From the NCBI RefSeq assembly GCF_030247185.1, contig NC_080572.1, positions 301,307,656-301,371,655 of the forward strand: a stretch of 64,000 bases of DNA. Reading direction: 5' to 3'. Positions 48,327 through 62,047 of this stretch are shown here, in pieces. The stretch's first letter is position 1. Each line of letters starts with the position of its first letter. The stretch is from Malaya genurostris (Eukaryota; Arthropoda; Insecta; Diptera; Culicidae). Position numbers and translations under genes: made by a program. The notes under the pieces are model-generated. The model had not been told where the DNA came from, made no database searches, and saw nothing but the letters and a program-made list of their open reading frames with translations.

Positions 48327-48369
48327 AATGCTAATTTCGGTCTTTCCGGGCAGGGCAAAACAATTTCCC

Positions 48370-48412
48370 CGGACAGGAGCTAGCTACGGGTTCGAGTCCC
48401 GTCTCTGCGGTA
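48370..48412 (+). other. tRNA-like 3' half (B box and T arm)
   Basis: ACGGGTTCGAGTCCCGT forms a perfect five-base T stem with a TTCGAGT loop and matches the RNA polymerase III B box GGTTCGANNCC. No A box, D arm or pairing acceptor strand is found upstream, so this is at best a tRNA fragment or tRNA-derived SINE remnant. Confidence 0.35.
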
Positions 48413-48874
48413 ACATTTTCGCTGCTGTTTTGTTGCATTCGCATGTTATTTTTCCAAATTCTTGTTAGATACTAATCAAATTTATAGCAAATATTGCTGC
48501 TTGAAACTACAAAACATGATAATTGATAATTCTCAGTGGATTAGTTTGTGTCAATCAATATTTTGATATAAATAACGAATATTTTACATGTGCATTCCGT
48601 TTCGTCAATTTCTTGAAACAAAAATCAATTTACGTTTAGTTCTAAATGAACGAACATTAGACAAAATTAATAATTGAAATAAATGAACCAACTCCACTAA
48701 CGCTGTTTTTTATTAAAATCGCTCATTTTTTTAATGAATAAATAGTTTCTTTCAAACTAATTTGCAAGGTAATTTTTGATACTACTTTTATTTCTAGTTA
48801 TATTCGTTTCCAAATTCTTGAAATCAAGCTTATGATTAATACTGGTAACTTTTAAGACAATTATTCTCTTTTTT

Positions 48875-49072
48875 GGGAGCATCGGTGAAATTGAATGCTT
48901 TGTGGTACGGATTGGTCCGCAATCCCCCGTATTCTAAAGATCTGGCCCCCCAGCGACTATTATCTATTTCCAAACCTGAAAACGGTTTATCCAGGGAAAG
49001 AAATTTTCATCGAATACTGAGGTCATTGCAGAAACGGAAGCCTATTTCGAAGGCCTTGACAAATCCTTTTTT

Positions 49073-49085
<13 letters not shown>
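48875..49085 (+). pseudogene. Relict mariner (DD34D) C-terminal fragment
   Basis: The plus strand reads KLNALWYGLVRNPPYSKDLAP, then DYYLFP and a diverged tail, corresponding to the mariner signature HPPYSPDLAPSDYHLF around the third catalytic aspartate. Frames shift repeatedly, and neither HTH nor the first two catalytic residues are present. Confidence 0.6.
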
Positions 49086-50665
<1,580 letters not shown>

Positions 50666-51144
50666 TTTTTTCAAAGGGCATCAAAATGTTGGTGGACCGA
50701 TGGGTCAAGTGTATTGCTCTAGATGAAGATTATACTGAAGAATAGAAAAATTTTCACGGTAAAAATTCGAATTTTCCTTTGTTAGACCCGGGACTCGTGT
50801 AGTAGATTCATATTGAAGATGAATTTTGTGAGGGCAAATAAGACACGAATATCTGAATTGAGACGCTAGTCCGTGTGTAAGAAATTCGGTTATCTTAATT
50901 CAAATATTTGATGAGACAATTTCCAATGCTATGCGATTCATGTGTTATCATTTTGAGTTCATACGATAAATTCATATGTGAGGGATATAGATCGATAATG
51001 ATGTGATGGTGATTCCAAACTGTGTTGCAATTTTCAGGTTGCCTGAGTAGCTGTCGTCTTATCAATTCGATTATTTGCATTCATACAGTTTAAAAAAAAA
51101 ATTACAATCGAGCATTTTCAAGATAGCGTGCATGGGCTAAATAA
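50666..51144. other. No recognisable feature
   Basis: AT-rich spacer before the target-site duplication of the I-clade element. Confidence 0.4.
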
Positions 51145-51155
51145 GTATGTGTAGT
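51145..51155 (+). repeat. Target-site duplication, left copy
   Basis: GTATGTGTAGT is repeated exactly at 57031-57041, directly after the A-rich tail. Two further A residues could belong to it. Confidence 0.85.
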
Positions 51156-51421
51156 CATTGCCGTTTCAACCTTCCGAGCGAACGGACGTAATTTGGATTT
51201 ACTGCGAAAGCATTGAAAACCAGTTGTGTGTGTGTGATAAAGTGGTCGGACGATATTGTGTAATAGACAATAGTGCTTTTTCCTCTTAGAGGTTTTTTTT
51301 GCGCGTTATATAATAGAACAGTGCCCTATTGTGAGCGGTCGATCGAAACGGTACCGTTAGACGATTATTGTTTTGTCGATCAAGGCCAAGTGTGCAGATT
51401 ATAAATAATCCCGATGTTCAA

Positions 51422-52746
51422 ATGGACCCCGCTCCCGATGTTCAAATGGAGACTTCCCTTGACTGTAAAATGTCACGCATAAAGAGCTATCCTGATGGGC
51501 TAGCACTACAGGCCGGGCCTTATGCGGTCTATTTCCGGACCAAGGCTAAAGAAAAAAAGTTGAATATTCTAAAAATATTGCGGGATCTGACCTCGCGATA
51601 CAATACTATAAAAAGTATTGATAAAATACGCCCAGATAAGCTCAGGGTTCTGCTCACCAGCTCAAAGCAGGCTAATGAGCTCGTTCAAAATGATCCTTTT
51701 ACGCGGGAGTACCGCGTCTACGTGCCAGCTCGCGAAGTAGAAATCGACGGTGTGGTCACCGATTCGAGTTTGACTTGCGAGGATATTCTTAAGTACGGGG
51801 CGGGTTGTTTTAAAGACCCCTCACTTAAGAATGTCAAGATACTGGATTGCATGCGATTGCATTCAGTATCGATCGCCGGGGAACAAAGTCCTATCCTCAA
51901 TCAGACTCTTATCGTGTGACCTTCGCCGGCACTGCTTTGCCCAACTACATCCTCTTGGACCGGGTTCGTTTGCCTGTTCGCCTATTCGTACCCCGAGTAA
52001 TGAACTGTACTAATTGCAAACAACTGGGGCATACAGCTACCCATTGCAGCAATAAGCCACGTTGTGCTAACTGTGGGGAAGCTCATGCGGACGGCTCTTG
52101 CGGTAAGGATGCTGAAAAGTGTCTCTACTGTAAGGAGGGTCCGCATGACCTCTCTGATTGTCCCGCTTACAAACTGCGAGGAGATCGATTGAAGCGTTCC
52201 CTGAAGGAACACTCCAAGCGTTCCTTTGCCGAGATGGTTAAGAGTGCCACCCCTCCTAAACAGACAACGAACCCTTATGCCTGCTTGTCAACTGACGAGA
52301 GCGATTCCGATGACCCTTTGGAAGGTCCATCTTCGGCGGTCCCTCATAGCTATAGGAAAAGAGCAAACAAATCCTATCATAAGCTCCCTAGTAAGGGTTC
52401 GAAGGTGTCTTCCGAAGGGCTTCGAAAAGTTACAGCTAACGGGAATCGTGACAAACCACCGAAGCAAAAAGCTCCTGGTCTCGGAAAACTCAATTCCGAG
52501 ATGGAATTCCCACCACTTCCAGGGACCACAAAATCCCCAAGCGTCCCTGAAAATCTACCAGAGAACCAACTAAGTGCTGGACTTATCAAGTTCTCTGATG
52601 TTGTGGACTGGATTTTTACAACTTTCAATATTTCAGACCCTCTTAGAAGCATTTTAATTGCTTTCATGCCAACAGTAAAAACATATTTGAAGCAGTTGAC
52701 TGCAAATTGGCCCCTTATCTCAGCGATTGTATCCTTCGATGGCTAA
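51422..52746 (+). pseudogene. I-clade ORF1 (gag), one frameshift
   Basis: From the first in-frame ATG the protein reads PDVQMETSLDCKMSRIK, an RRM-like N-terminal region (GPYAVYFRTKAKEKKLNI), then after a one-base loss near 51891 continues YRVTFAGTALPNYILLD and three knuckles at about 52008-52165 (CTNCKQLGHTATHC, CANCGEAHADGSC, CLYCKEGPHDLSDC). A Ser/Pro/Lys-rich region and a short hydrophobic C-terminus follow. About 441 residues if the frame were continuous. Its TAA overlaps the ORF2 start by eight bases (ATGGCTAA). Confidence 0.85.
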
Positions 52747-55700
52747 ATCATCCACCGGGGTCACGGATCTAATCACTGTTTTACAGTGGAATTGCAGAAG
52801 TATCATCCCAAAAATAGATTCATTTAAATTTCTAGTAAATAATCTGAAATGTGACGCATTTGCATTGTGCGAAACTTGGCTAACTTCTGAAATACCCTTA
52901 ATCTTCCACGATTTTAATATTATTCGCCTGGATCGAGATGATCCCTACGGAGGAGTACTTTTGGGGATCAAAAAGTGCTATTCTTTTTATCGAATTAACC
53001 TCCCCTCGATTCCAGGTATTGAAGTTGTCGCATGTCATGTTACAATCAATGGTAAGGACCTTTGTATTGTTTCCATCTACATTCCCCCTAGAGCCTCGGT
53101 TGGGCATCGGCGACTCAGTGATATCATTGAGCTCCTTCCCGCACCGACGTTGGTTTTGGGAGACTTTAACTCACACGGTACGGGATGGGGCTGTCTTCAC
53201 GACGATAACAGATCAGCTATGATCCATGATATTTGCGACAACTTCAATATGATAATCTTGAATACGGGAGAAATGACACGGATCCCTGCACCACCAGCAA
53301 GACCAAGTGCGCTGGATTTATCCCTTTGCTCGACATCGCTACGGTTGGATTGCACGTGGGAGGTAATTCCTGATCCCCACGGTAGCGATCACCTACCGAT
53401 CGTAATATCAATCACCAGCGGCTCAAAACCATCGAAGACAATCAATGTTTCGTACGACCTCACACGAAATATTGATTGGAATAGCTATGCGACCTCGATA
53501 TCTGAGAAACTTGAAAGAACTCAACAACTTCCTCCGGAGGAAGAGTACACGTTTTTGGCTGGCTTGATTCTCGACACCGCGACTCAAGCTCAGACGAAAC
53601 GTGTACCCGGCGCGAAAACTAACATCCGTCCTCCCAACCCGTGGTGGGACAAAGAGTGCACAAATTTAAACGCGAAGAGAGCCTCCGCGTATAAAATATT
53701 CAGAAAAAATGGAACACCTGATAATTACCGGAATTACGCGGCGTTAGACGTTAAAACTAAGAACTTGATTAGAGCCAAGAAACGTGGTTACTGGCGTCGG
53801 TTTTTTAGACGGCTTTACGAAAGAAACATCTATGAGCACTCTTTGGAACACAGCGCGACGAATGCGCAATCATAACACCACGAATGAAAGCGAGGAATAT
53901 TCCTACCGCTGGATATTCGATTTCGCTAAAAAAGTACCCGAAGATTACCCGCGCCGCGACACCAAATACAAACGAAACACCGTTTTCGATGGTAGAGCTT
54001 TCACTTGCACTCTTGTCATGTAACAATAAAGCCCCGGGATTGGACAGAATAAAATTCAACTTGTTGAAAAATCTGCCTGACCCTGCCAAAAGGCGCTTGT
54101 TGAGTTTATTCAATAAGTTCCTTGAGGACAACATTGTTCCACATGACTGGAGACAAGTGAAAGTGATCGCCATTCAAAAACCAGGAAAACCAGCCTCCGA
54201 TCACAATTCATATCGGCCGATTGCTATGCTTTCCTGTATCCGGAAATTGTTCGAAAAAATGATTCTGTTTCGTCTAGACAATTGGGTCGAAACTAATGGT
54301 TTGCTTTCAGATACACAATTTGGTTTCCGCAGGGGCAAAGGAACGAACGATTGTCTTGCGTTGCTCTCAACAGAAATTCAAATGGCATTTGCTCGTAAAG
54401 AACAAATGGCGTCAGTTTTCCTAGACATTAAGGGGGCTTTTGACTCAGTTTCTATAAATATTCTATCTGAGAAGCTGCATCAGCATGGTCTTTCGCCAGT
54501 TTTGAACAACTTTTTACATAATCTATTGTCTGAGAAACACATGTACTTCGCGCACGGTGATTTGTCGACAATACGATTCAGTTACATGGGTCTTCCTCAG
54601 GGCTCATGCTTAAGCCCCCTTTTATACAATTTTTACGTAAACGACATCGATAAATGTATCAACACATCTTGCACGCTAAGACAACTTGCCGATGACAGCG
54701 TTGTGTCTATTATAGGACCCAAAGCTGGCGATCTGCAAGGGCCGTTACAAGATACTCTTGCCAACTTATCCACATGGGCTCTTCAAATGGGTATCGAGTT
54801 CTCTACGGAGAAAACTGAGCTGGTTGTATTTTCAAGGAAGCGAGAACCAGCACAATTACAGCTTCAACTAGGAGGTGAAATCATAGCTCAGGTCTTCACA
54901 TTTAAATATCTCGGGGTCTGGTTCGACTCCAAAGGCACCTGGGGATGTCACATTAGGTATCTGAAACAAAACTGTCAGCAGAGAATCAATTTTCTTCGCA
55001 CAATAACCGGAACTTGGTGGGGTATACCCAGGAGACCTGATCAGGCTGTACCAAACAACGATATTGTCTGTAATGGAATATGGATGCTTCTGCTTCCGAT
55101 CCGCCGCGAACACCCATTTCATTAAACTGGAAAGAATTCAGTATCGTTGTTTGCGTATTGCCTTAGGTTGCATGCAGTCGACTCATACGATGAGTCTCGA
55201 AGTGCTCGCGGACGTCTGACCGTTGAAAAACCGATTCTGGGATCTCTCATATCGATTGCTTATCCGATGCGATAACTTGAATCCGATGGTGATTGGAAAT
55301 TTCGAAAGGTTAGTTGAGCTCAATTCTCAAACCCGTTTTATGTCCTTGTATTTTGATTACATGGCTCAGAATATTAATCCTTCTTCGTTTGCTTCCAACC
55401 GTGATCATTTCTTGGATACTTTTGATTCTACTGTGTTTTTCGACACATCCATGAAGGAAGAGATTTGTGGAATTCCGGATCACGTACGCCCTCAAGTGGC
55501 CCCTAATATCTTTAATAGCAAATTTAGAACAGTCAACTGTGAAAAGATGTTTTATACTGATGGATCAAACATCAACGAGTCCACAGGCTTCGGTATCTTC
55601 AATCAAAACATCACCGCTTCGTACAAACTCAGTGATCCGGCTTCAGTTTACGTCGCAGAATTAGCTGCTATTCAGTACACCCTCGAGATCATTGAAACCT

Positions 55701-56398
55701 TGCCCAAGGACCATTACTTCATTGTCACGGACAGTCTAAGTTCAATAGAGGCTCTCCGGACGATGAAGCCAGGAAAGTATCCCCCATATTTCCTGGGGAA
55801 AATACGGGAACATTTGAGAACTTTATCTGAACGGTCTTATTTAATATCGTTAGTCTGGGTCCCTTCGCATTGTTCCATTCCGGGCAATGAAAAGGCAGAC
55901 TCATTGGCTAAAGTGGGCGCATTAGAAGGTGATATTTATGAAAGACCAATCTGCTTCAATGAATTTTTCAGTATCTCTCGTCAGAAAACTCTCGAAAGTT
56001 GGCAAACTTCATGGAGCAATGACGAACTGGGACGATGGCTACACTCCATTATCCCTAAGGTATCGACGAAACCTTGGTTCAAGGGGATGAACGTGAGTCG
56101 TGATTTCATTCGCGTTATGTCACGGCTCATGTCAAATCACTATACATTCAACGCACATCTCCGGCGTATCGGGATCGTGGAGAACGGGCTCTGCACCTGT
56201 GGCGACGGTTATCAGGACATCGAGCATGTCGTGTGGTCGTGCGTAGAGTATCGCGACGCCAGGTTGAAGCTACTGGAATCCCTCAGGGCCCGAGGTAGAC
56301 CGCCTGAGGTTCCGGTTCGGGATGTGTTGGCGAGTCGGGATAGTTCATATATGCTTCTGATATACCAGTTCCTCGAACACATTAATATACAAGTGTAA
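52739..56398 (+). pseudogene. I-clade ORF2: endonuclease, RT, RNase H, few lesions
   Basis: About 1219 codons. Endonuclease: LQWNCRSIIPKID, ALCETWL, VLGDFNSHGTGWG, HGSDHLPIV. RT: HDWRQVKVIAIQKPGKP, SYRPIAMLSC, TQFGFRRGKGT, DIKGAFDSVS, GLPQGSCLSPLLYNFY, LADDSVVS. RNase H: MFYTDGSNI, VAELAAIQYT, IVTDSLSSIEAL, WVPSHCSIPGNEKADSLA. The C-terminal zinc-like motif is LCTCGDGYQDIEHVVWSC. Breaks: frameshifts near 53800, 53945 and 55025, and a TGA at 55217-55219. All catalytic residues are still present. Confidence 0.87.
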
Positions 56399-57030
56399 TC
56401 TGTTACATCTTGCTTAGAAAGTTTTTCCTATTCATCGACGTTGTTTCAACTGTGGCTAAGAATAATTTTCACCTGCAGGTTCGACACTAACTTCCGCCGA
56501 TTATCCCGATTCCTCATCTGTCCACCATCTTCATCGGAACTAACAAGATCTTTTTGCTGTCACTAACCTTTTCGCTTCCCCCCTCTCCGTCTCTTCTCCA
56601 TCTCGATGTCAACTAATTAGATCTCTGTCGTTCTTAGTCATTTCGTTCCCATATCCCCATTTTACTTCGTTTTCCGCAATATTTACTTCTCTATATTTTT
56701 TTCGTTCTCTTCTGTAACATCACCATCATCGCCCACGGAAGGCCGCTCTAGTTTATCAACAGCATGCGGGCCACCCGCCGGGTATTCGTAACCTGGGGGT
56801 GTTTCCCGCGGACCCACACGGACCGAAGAATGCGGCCAACATGGATATTCACCAACGCCGTATGGAAAACTGCAATATTCAATTCACCGGCCACTGCGAC
56901 CCAAATATGACATTACCCAATGATACAACCCTAGTTTTAAGTTAGTCGTTAATTGAAATTAGTAAAAGCCCTTGGCATCTTAGAGCTTAAGCAGTGTGCC
57001 TTAAACATTATATTATTGAATAAAAAAAAA

Positions 57031-57041
57031 GTATGTGTAGT
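57031..57041 (+). repeat. Target-site duplication, right copy
   Basis: Exact copy of 51145-51155 immediately downstream of the A-rich tail of the I-clade element. Confidence 0.85.
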
Positions 57042-57235
57042 AGAATTCACTTTGAATAATTAAAATAGTACGAACCACATCCCATCTTTCAATGGATATT
57101 ACAAATAGCTCTACAAATAAATGATCTACATGTTTTTTTGTCATTATTACAGTGTAATCGGATACTTTTAATCAATTTTTCCAGTACAGATCGATAGATG
57201 GTAGTTAAATGCATCATATTGAGTGAAGAGATAAA

Positions 57236-57381
57236 CGCCCTTATTCTGAATAACGTCGTATTGTTTTTTCCCTCGTATTTCATTTGTATTCCCCATAACG
57301 CTAGCAAAATCAAAGGTAGCTATGATTCGATCGAACCACATTCGATCGAAAAATCAATACGTCGTTATTCAGAATAAGGGC
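57236..57381 (-). repeat. 148-bp MITE, copy 2 in inverse orientation
   Basis: Its reverse complement follows copy 1 (47054) almost base for base. Termini are CGCCCTTATTCTGAATAACG and its inverse. The flanks read ATAAA and AAAAT, consistent with a short AAA duplication. Confidence 0.8.
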
Positions 57382-58135
57382 GAAAATCAAAGTTTTCTGA
57401 TAGTGCAATAATAATCAAAAGAAAATCTGTCATTAGCAGATAGAATTTTGCCTGATATTTGGTTCAAATTTTTTTATTTACCCAAATTTGCTTGTTCATC
57501 ACTTCAACTTTTGCTCACACAGTATTATTTAAGATAGGTAGTTATTTTTCTAGTAGTCCATAAGAAAATTTCAACATCGTTAAATTTTCAGCAACATCAA
57601 ATACGTCCTTTCATTACAATAATAATAATTTGATTATTCGAAAGTAATAGTTTCTTCTACCGTTACTTACAGATGTCTCACCAATTCGAACAAGAATGGC
57701 ACAGGAAATGAAACAAAAACGTTCTCTGCTAAAACTTTTAATTACTTTTTTGAGAAACTTCCTTCCTAAAGTTCTCCATCCTATTGACCGAACGAATCCA
57801 TGTTGTTCAAAATCAGCTCCAAATGCCGAAGTGATCTTTGAAAATGACGCTGCAAAATTTGACGCATCAGTGATCCAAGGGTACGCTGAAATAGGTCCAA
57901 AGCTTTCAATGAGAAAAGTTTCAACAAAGAGTCTTCTGCTATATATAAATACTAGCACACGACGTTCGATTTCTGCTTCGTAAATCACCTAACAGTGTGG
58001 CATCTAATCGATAATATCCATATAAAATCGAGCACAATTACAATTACCTCAGCAAGCGTCGAATCAGAGAGTCTAGATTATTTACAACAGCCGAATCTTC
58101 CCAACGGTAAAGCATAGCCTACTGGGCAGTACCAA
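57382..58135. other. Possible exon, not resolved
   Basis: A minus-strand frame (57663-57988) of about 108 codons runs to a strong donor (ACATCT then GTAAGTAAC). The plus strand also has an acceptor-like TTACTTACAG followed by a 95-codon frame from 57696. Neither translation is recognised, and no partner exon is evident. At most one is real. Confidence 0.2.
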
Positions 58136-59041
58136 CACTAATTTTTACCGAAAAAAACGTGGCACCAAAAAGCATCTCCACGGTAGAAAGGATTTTTAAT
58201 CACCTGAAATAAAAATGAATTATGCTTGAAATAAAACCTCAATTCCAAACTGCTGTGATGCTGCCGGGCTCCCTGTCGGAGTTCATGTTGATGATGATGA
58301 TGATGGTGATGATGGCGGCGATGGTAATGTCGATGGTGCTCCACACCACCACTAATACCATTTGCGATCCAATCCGTAGTCACTGTTCCACGCCATCCGG
58401 CCGATTCCTGCCCAGTATCATAATCATGATTGGTTTGCGGTGGCAATTCTACCACACCGGATGATGCTGATGCTGCTGATGCTGCTGATGCTGCTGATGA
58501 TGATGATGATGATGCTGGTGACAAATATGATTGTGGTGGTAATTCAACCCTTGAGCTTCCACTCCTGTCATCATCGGTGGCCAACGGGTGGGCAAAAAAC
58601 CATAATTCTAACCGCGGATGAAGGACATTCATTGACGCTTCCAGTGCCAGGTATTCTCCGGCAATGTGGTCGGTTACATTGAAGTGGAGTATTGTTTGAT
58701 CTTTACGGTGGAAAAAATAACCAATGTTTCAGCAATCACAATGACCATAGACCCGTACATCACCCTCAACCTTACCCATGATAACTTTGTACTTTTTCCC
58801 GATTCCCATCGATCGCTGGTCGGTGGTCACAAATGATGCCAAACTTAGCCACTTCGGATGTCACATTGCCAATTTGGTCCCGGTAGTCGGTGGCGGTTGA
58901 TCGAGGTGAGGCAAACACCACAATTGGGTCAATTGGGTTTCGGGGTTCGATGTCAGTATCAGCAGTAGCCGCATGCAGTAGAAACAAATAGGTCAGTTTG
59001 CGTAATACGGCTCGAAAATTCAAACGGTTGTCATTGGCCAT
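58136..59041 (-). CDS. Probable exons of an unrecognised secreted or membrane protein
   Basis: The upper frame starts at an ATG at 59041 with a hydrophobic stretch LRKLTYLFLLHAATA resembling a signal peptide, and ends at a donor GGGTAAGG near 58773. A 76-bp intron leads to TTTTTTCCACCGTAAAG. The lower frame reads ILHFNVTDHIAGEYLALEAS, LELWFFAHP, then Ser/Ala runs, repeated ELPPQ, and a poly-His run. The intron phase fits the lower frame only if exon 1 is read in another frame (GIGKKYKVIM), so a frameshift, another exon boundary or an error must lie in exon 1. The product is unrecognised; extracellular location is a guess from the leader. Confidence 0.35.
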
Positions 59042-59769
59042 TATGGGAACGTATTTCGAGAGTGTGACTTTCGATGGATTGAAATTCAGGAAGGAAGTAA
59101 TAAAAAAGGGTAAAAACTGAAGAACCGATTTCTAAAAGAGACAATTATAGGCTAAGATGACATAAAGGTAATGCGACATGGCTATTAAGCGATTTATGTT
59201 AAACCACCTGAAATAATTGATAGGACCTTTTTTCAACATGAATATAAACGATATTTTCTTCATACTCAAGAATCCATCCGATACCTTCTACTCAAAAATT
59301 GCCCGGATTTTGGTTTCGTTAAAAACCAAATACAATTGAATTTAAAATACGAGTCGACTTTGTTTATTCGAAGTCTTTTATTTTAATTTTGTTAATTTAT
59401 TTGCAGCAGGGAAAAGCCCACTGTAGTTAGTTTCTGCCTAACTTGCTCTCCAAAAGGCATAAAACCACCTCATCTTTTGCATCAACAAAATACAATCATC
59501 CAAACGATACATTTTCCCTAAATCTAGTGCTGAGGAACGGTTTCTTGACCACATTACGTGATAATTGAAGATCAAAACAATTGAAACAGCTGTTGAATGT
59601 GTGACACATGCTAACAATAGGTTTGAAGGTTACGGCGTCGAATGTCTGATTGTAACAATTGGAATTGTACGTGCCTGACCGGAGGAGGCTCCTCCCGAAA
59701 TCGGACACCTTTATAGATTGTAAAAAACATACTATTTACTCATTTATTTTTTATACATATTATTAAACT
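59042..59769. other. No gene recognised
   Basis: AT-rich flank upstream of the preceding gene candidate. No promoter motif can be supported. Confidence 0.35.
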
Positions 59770-60340
59770 TAAAAAAAGATATGAAAGTTATGATTCAAGA
59801 TTATGAGTCTAGTGCTGCTTTGAATTGCACCGTGAAATTGTGGTTTCGAGAGTTTCGTGGTGATCGTGGCGGGCTCCGATTTGCGATGGTGCTAGATGAC
59901 TGGAAAGGAAAGGTGTGCAGGCTAACAGATGCCACAAGGATTAGTACTGAGCGCTCTTACCATAGTTTAAGTAAGATTCTGCAGATGAAAAGGATTTTCG
60001 CTGGATGTCGCGGATGCATACCCAGGACTAAAAAGACGAACGCGAGCGCACTTCGGAGGTATATTTGGCTATGTTGATGCAGATTCGGTTAGACTTTTGG
60101 TGTAGGTTGGTAATTGTTATTCTCAATCGAACAGGTTGAACGTCAGTTTTCTTTAATTGTCTTGGCAAACTTTTCATTAAACCATAGTATTAGTGTGCAT
60201 TATTGCAGCGATTGAATATTCAGAGTTCCAATTACTTCCCTATCCACCTTATTCACCCAATTTGGTATCCTCGAACTATTACTATGATCTCCTTTTGTTC
60301 CAAAATATTAAGAAATCGATGTGAGTTTCATTTTGAAGGT
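59770..60340 (+). pseudogene. Relict mariner transposase
   Basis: The translation begins with CTVKLWFREFRGDRGG (mariner HTH end), then LTDATRISTERSYHSLSKIL and a MPRMPTQD-like linker. After a gap it gives EFQLLPYPPYSPNLVSSNYY, the eroded HPPYSPDLAPSDY signature of the third catalytic aspartate. Many stops and frameshifts are present, and the middle with the first two aspartates is deleted. Confidence 0.6.
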
Positions 60341-60429
60341 TTCGACTTCACTACTTCCGGAACCTGAAATCGGGAGCCGCCGAAGTAGGTTTGTATGGCT
60401 ATCAACTAATATGACTTATAAATTGGAGT

Positions 60430-60870
60430 TTCTGTTCTTCGCGAGTCCAAACAAGGGAGTCACCTTGGACCACTCATTTTCATGCTATTCACGAATGATC
60501 TTTGGAGTGAAATCTAAAAATATATCACCTCATCGCAAATCCGTGTGGATTGTGGTGATCTTCACATGGAGAGGGTTTTATAAATACGTAATCGAAACGG
60601 CATCCAGATTGTTTTTGTTGCTACGAAAGCTTATGTAATTTTGGTACTCATCACATGCAACACTCAACACTTCAATGATGTGTATTTTCTCTGGAATCTT
60701 TATATCTGATCTTCGAAGACTACCTTGGCTCAAATACTACGTTACGAGAATCGCTGTGCTCTCATCACTCAACATACTCTTTAAAATAGATGAATATTCC
60801 TGTGCATCGTCTGTGGAAGAGCTGAGTGTTCTCTTGGGTTCCAAGTTAAAATTTAAATTTTAGATTCAAA
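60430..60870 (+). pseudogene. LINE reverse transcriptase fragments
   Basis: Frame-shifted pieces read QGSHLGPLIFMLFTNDLW (RT motif near GVPQGSHLGPLLF) at about 60445-60515 and LRRLPW followed by ENRCALIT at about 60710-60770, the C-terminal block of CR1/Jockey-group LINEs. The YADD core between them is gone. Confidence 0.55.
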
Positions 60871-60879
60871 ATTTATTTT

Positions 60880-61065
60880 TGCCTTTCCCATATAGAATGG
60901 CTATACGATCACTGTGAAAACCGATGTTTGGAACGAGGCTCGGAGGGCCGAATGTCAAATACTATTTAGCTCGACGAACTGAGCAAATATCAGTGTGTAG
61001 GTGACATTCTCGATTTTTTCAGAGATGGCCGAACTGGTTTTCACCAACTCAGATTAAAATGCTAC
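60880..61065 (+). repeat. Composite dispersed repeat, copy 3 (left part)
   Basis: CCTTTCCCATATAGAATGGC, TATACGATCACTGTGAAAA, GGAGGGCCGAATGTCAAATA, GCTCGACGAACTGAGCAAAT and AGAGATGGCCGAACTGGTTT follow the order seen at 49073. Interrupted by a DD37E element. Confidence 0.65.
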
Positions 61066-62047
61066 TTAGCCATTGTTCCTCATTAAATTCCGTACAGGCT
61101 TTTTGGCGACAAGTTTTGACACTTTGTTCCAATCTTTTTCGAACTGTTGAATGGTTTCGGCTGCCGAGACATGTTTCCTAAGATTTGCCTTCGTTAATGG
61201 CCAAAAATCCTCAATTGGTTGAAGTTGTGGGCAATTTGGTGGATTCATGTCTTTTGGGACGAAAAAGGCATTTTTGGTAGTATACCATTCTACCGTTGAT
61301 TTCGAGTAGTGGCAAGAAGCAAAATCTGGCCAGACGACAACAGGATCTTTGTGGCTTCAAATCATGGGTAGAAGTCTTTTTTGTAAACATTTCTTGATGT
61401 ATATTTCGCTGTTCATTGAAGCAGTGGTGATGAAGGGTTTCGAAATCTCACCGCAGCTACAGATTGCTTGCCATACCATAGCTTTCTTACCAAATTTTTC
61501 GACTTCAATCGATGTCTCGGACTGGTTTAACACTTGCCCTTCTCGCACCGTATAATATTGTGGTCCCGGCAAGGATTTGTACTCGAGTTTCACGTCGGTT
61601 TCGTCGTCCTTGATTATGCAGTTCAAATTTCCAGCAAGAATTTTATTGTACAGCTTTCGAACCCTCGGCCTGATCGATGCTTCTTGTTTCGGACTACGTT
61701 TTGGTTGTTTCTGCTTCTTTTAGGTTCGAAGATTCAAACGTTCTTTAGCACGAAGAACATTTGACTTCGAAGTGCCAACTTTTTTGGCCACATCCCGAAT
61801 TGAAACCTCCTTCTTTTGCTCGAACGCCTTCAGTATACGTTTGTCCAACTGAGGGTTAGCAGGACTTTTTTTCGACCCGTTTTCGGTTTATCCTACAAAG
61901 TGTTATCCTCACCGAACTTCCTGATTGCATTTCGCACGACTTTTTCACTTACTCCTTCCATATTTGCTATCTTTCTCAGTGACAGTCCGCGTTCTGTGCA
62001 CCATTTGTACACAATTTTTCGACATTGTTCTGCTGAAAGTCCACGCA
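61066..62047 (-). pseudogene. DD37E transposase, copy C, all three catalytic residues kept
   Basis: Starts MRGLSAEQCRKIVYKWCTE and GLSLRKIANMEGVSEKVVRN (HTH), then a second HTH (KEVSIRDVAKKVGTSKSNVL). D1 lies in CIIKDDETDVKLEY, D2 in VWPDFASCHYS, and E in LQPIEDFWPL, with 37 residues between D2 and E. Breaks: TAG after GEDNTL, a homopolymer frameshift at RKK, TAA in RT-KKQK and TGA in PMI-SHKD. Truncated after RNLMRNNG. Confidence 0.8.

Larger units (their letters stand above)
51156..57030 (+). mobile_element. Full-length I-clade LINE (MosquI-like)
   Basis: 5875 bp bounded by an 11-bp target-site duplication, with a 5' leader of about 265 bp starting CATTGCCG, ORF1 with three zinc knuckles, ORF2 with endonuclease, RT and RNase H, a 3' region of about 630 bp and a short A-rich tail (GAATAAAAAAAAA). 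The complete domain order, presence of RNase H and the LADD RT motif point to the I clade; MosquI is the mosquito representative I recall. Few lesions imply a fairly recent insertion. Confidence 0.88.
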
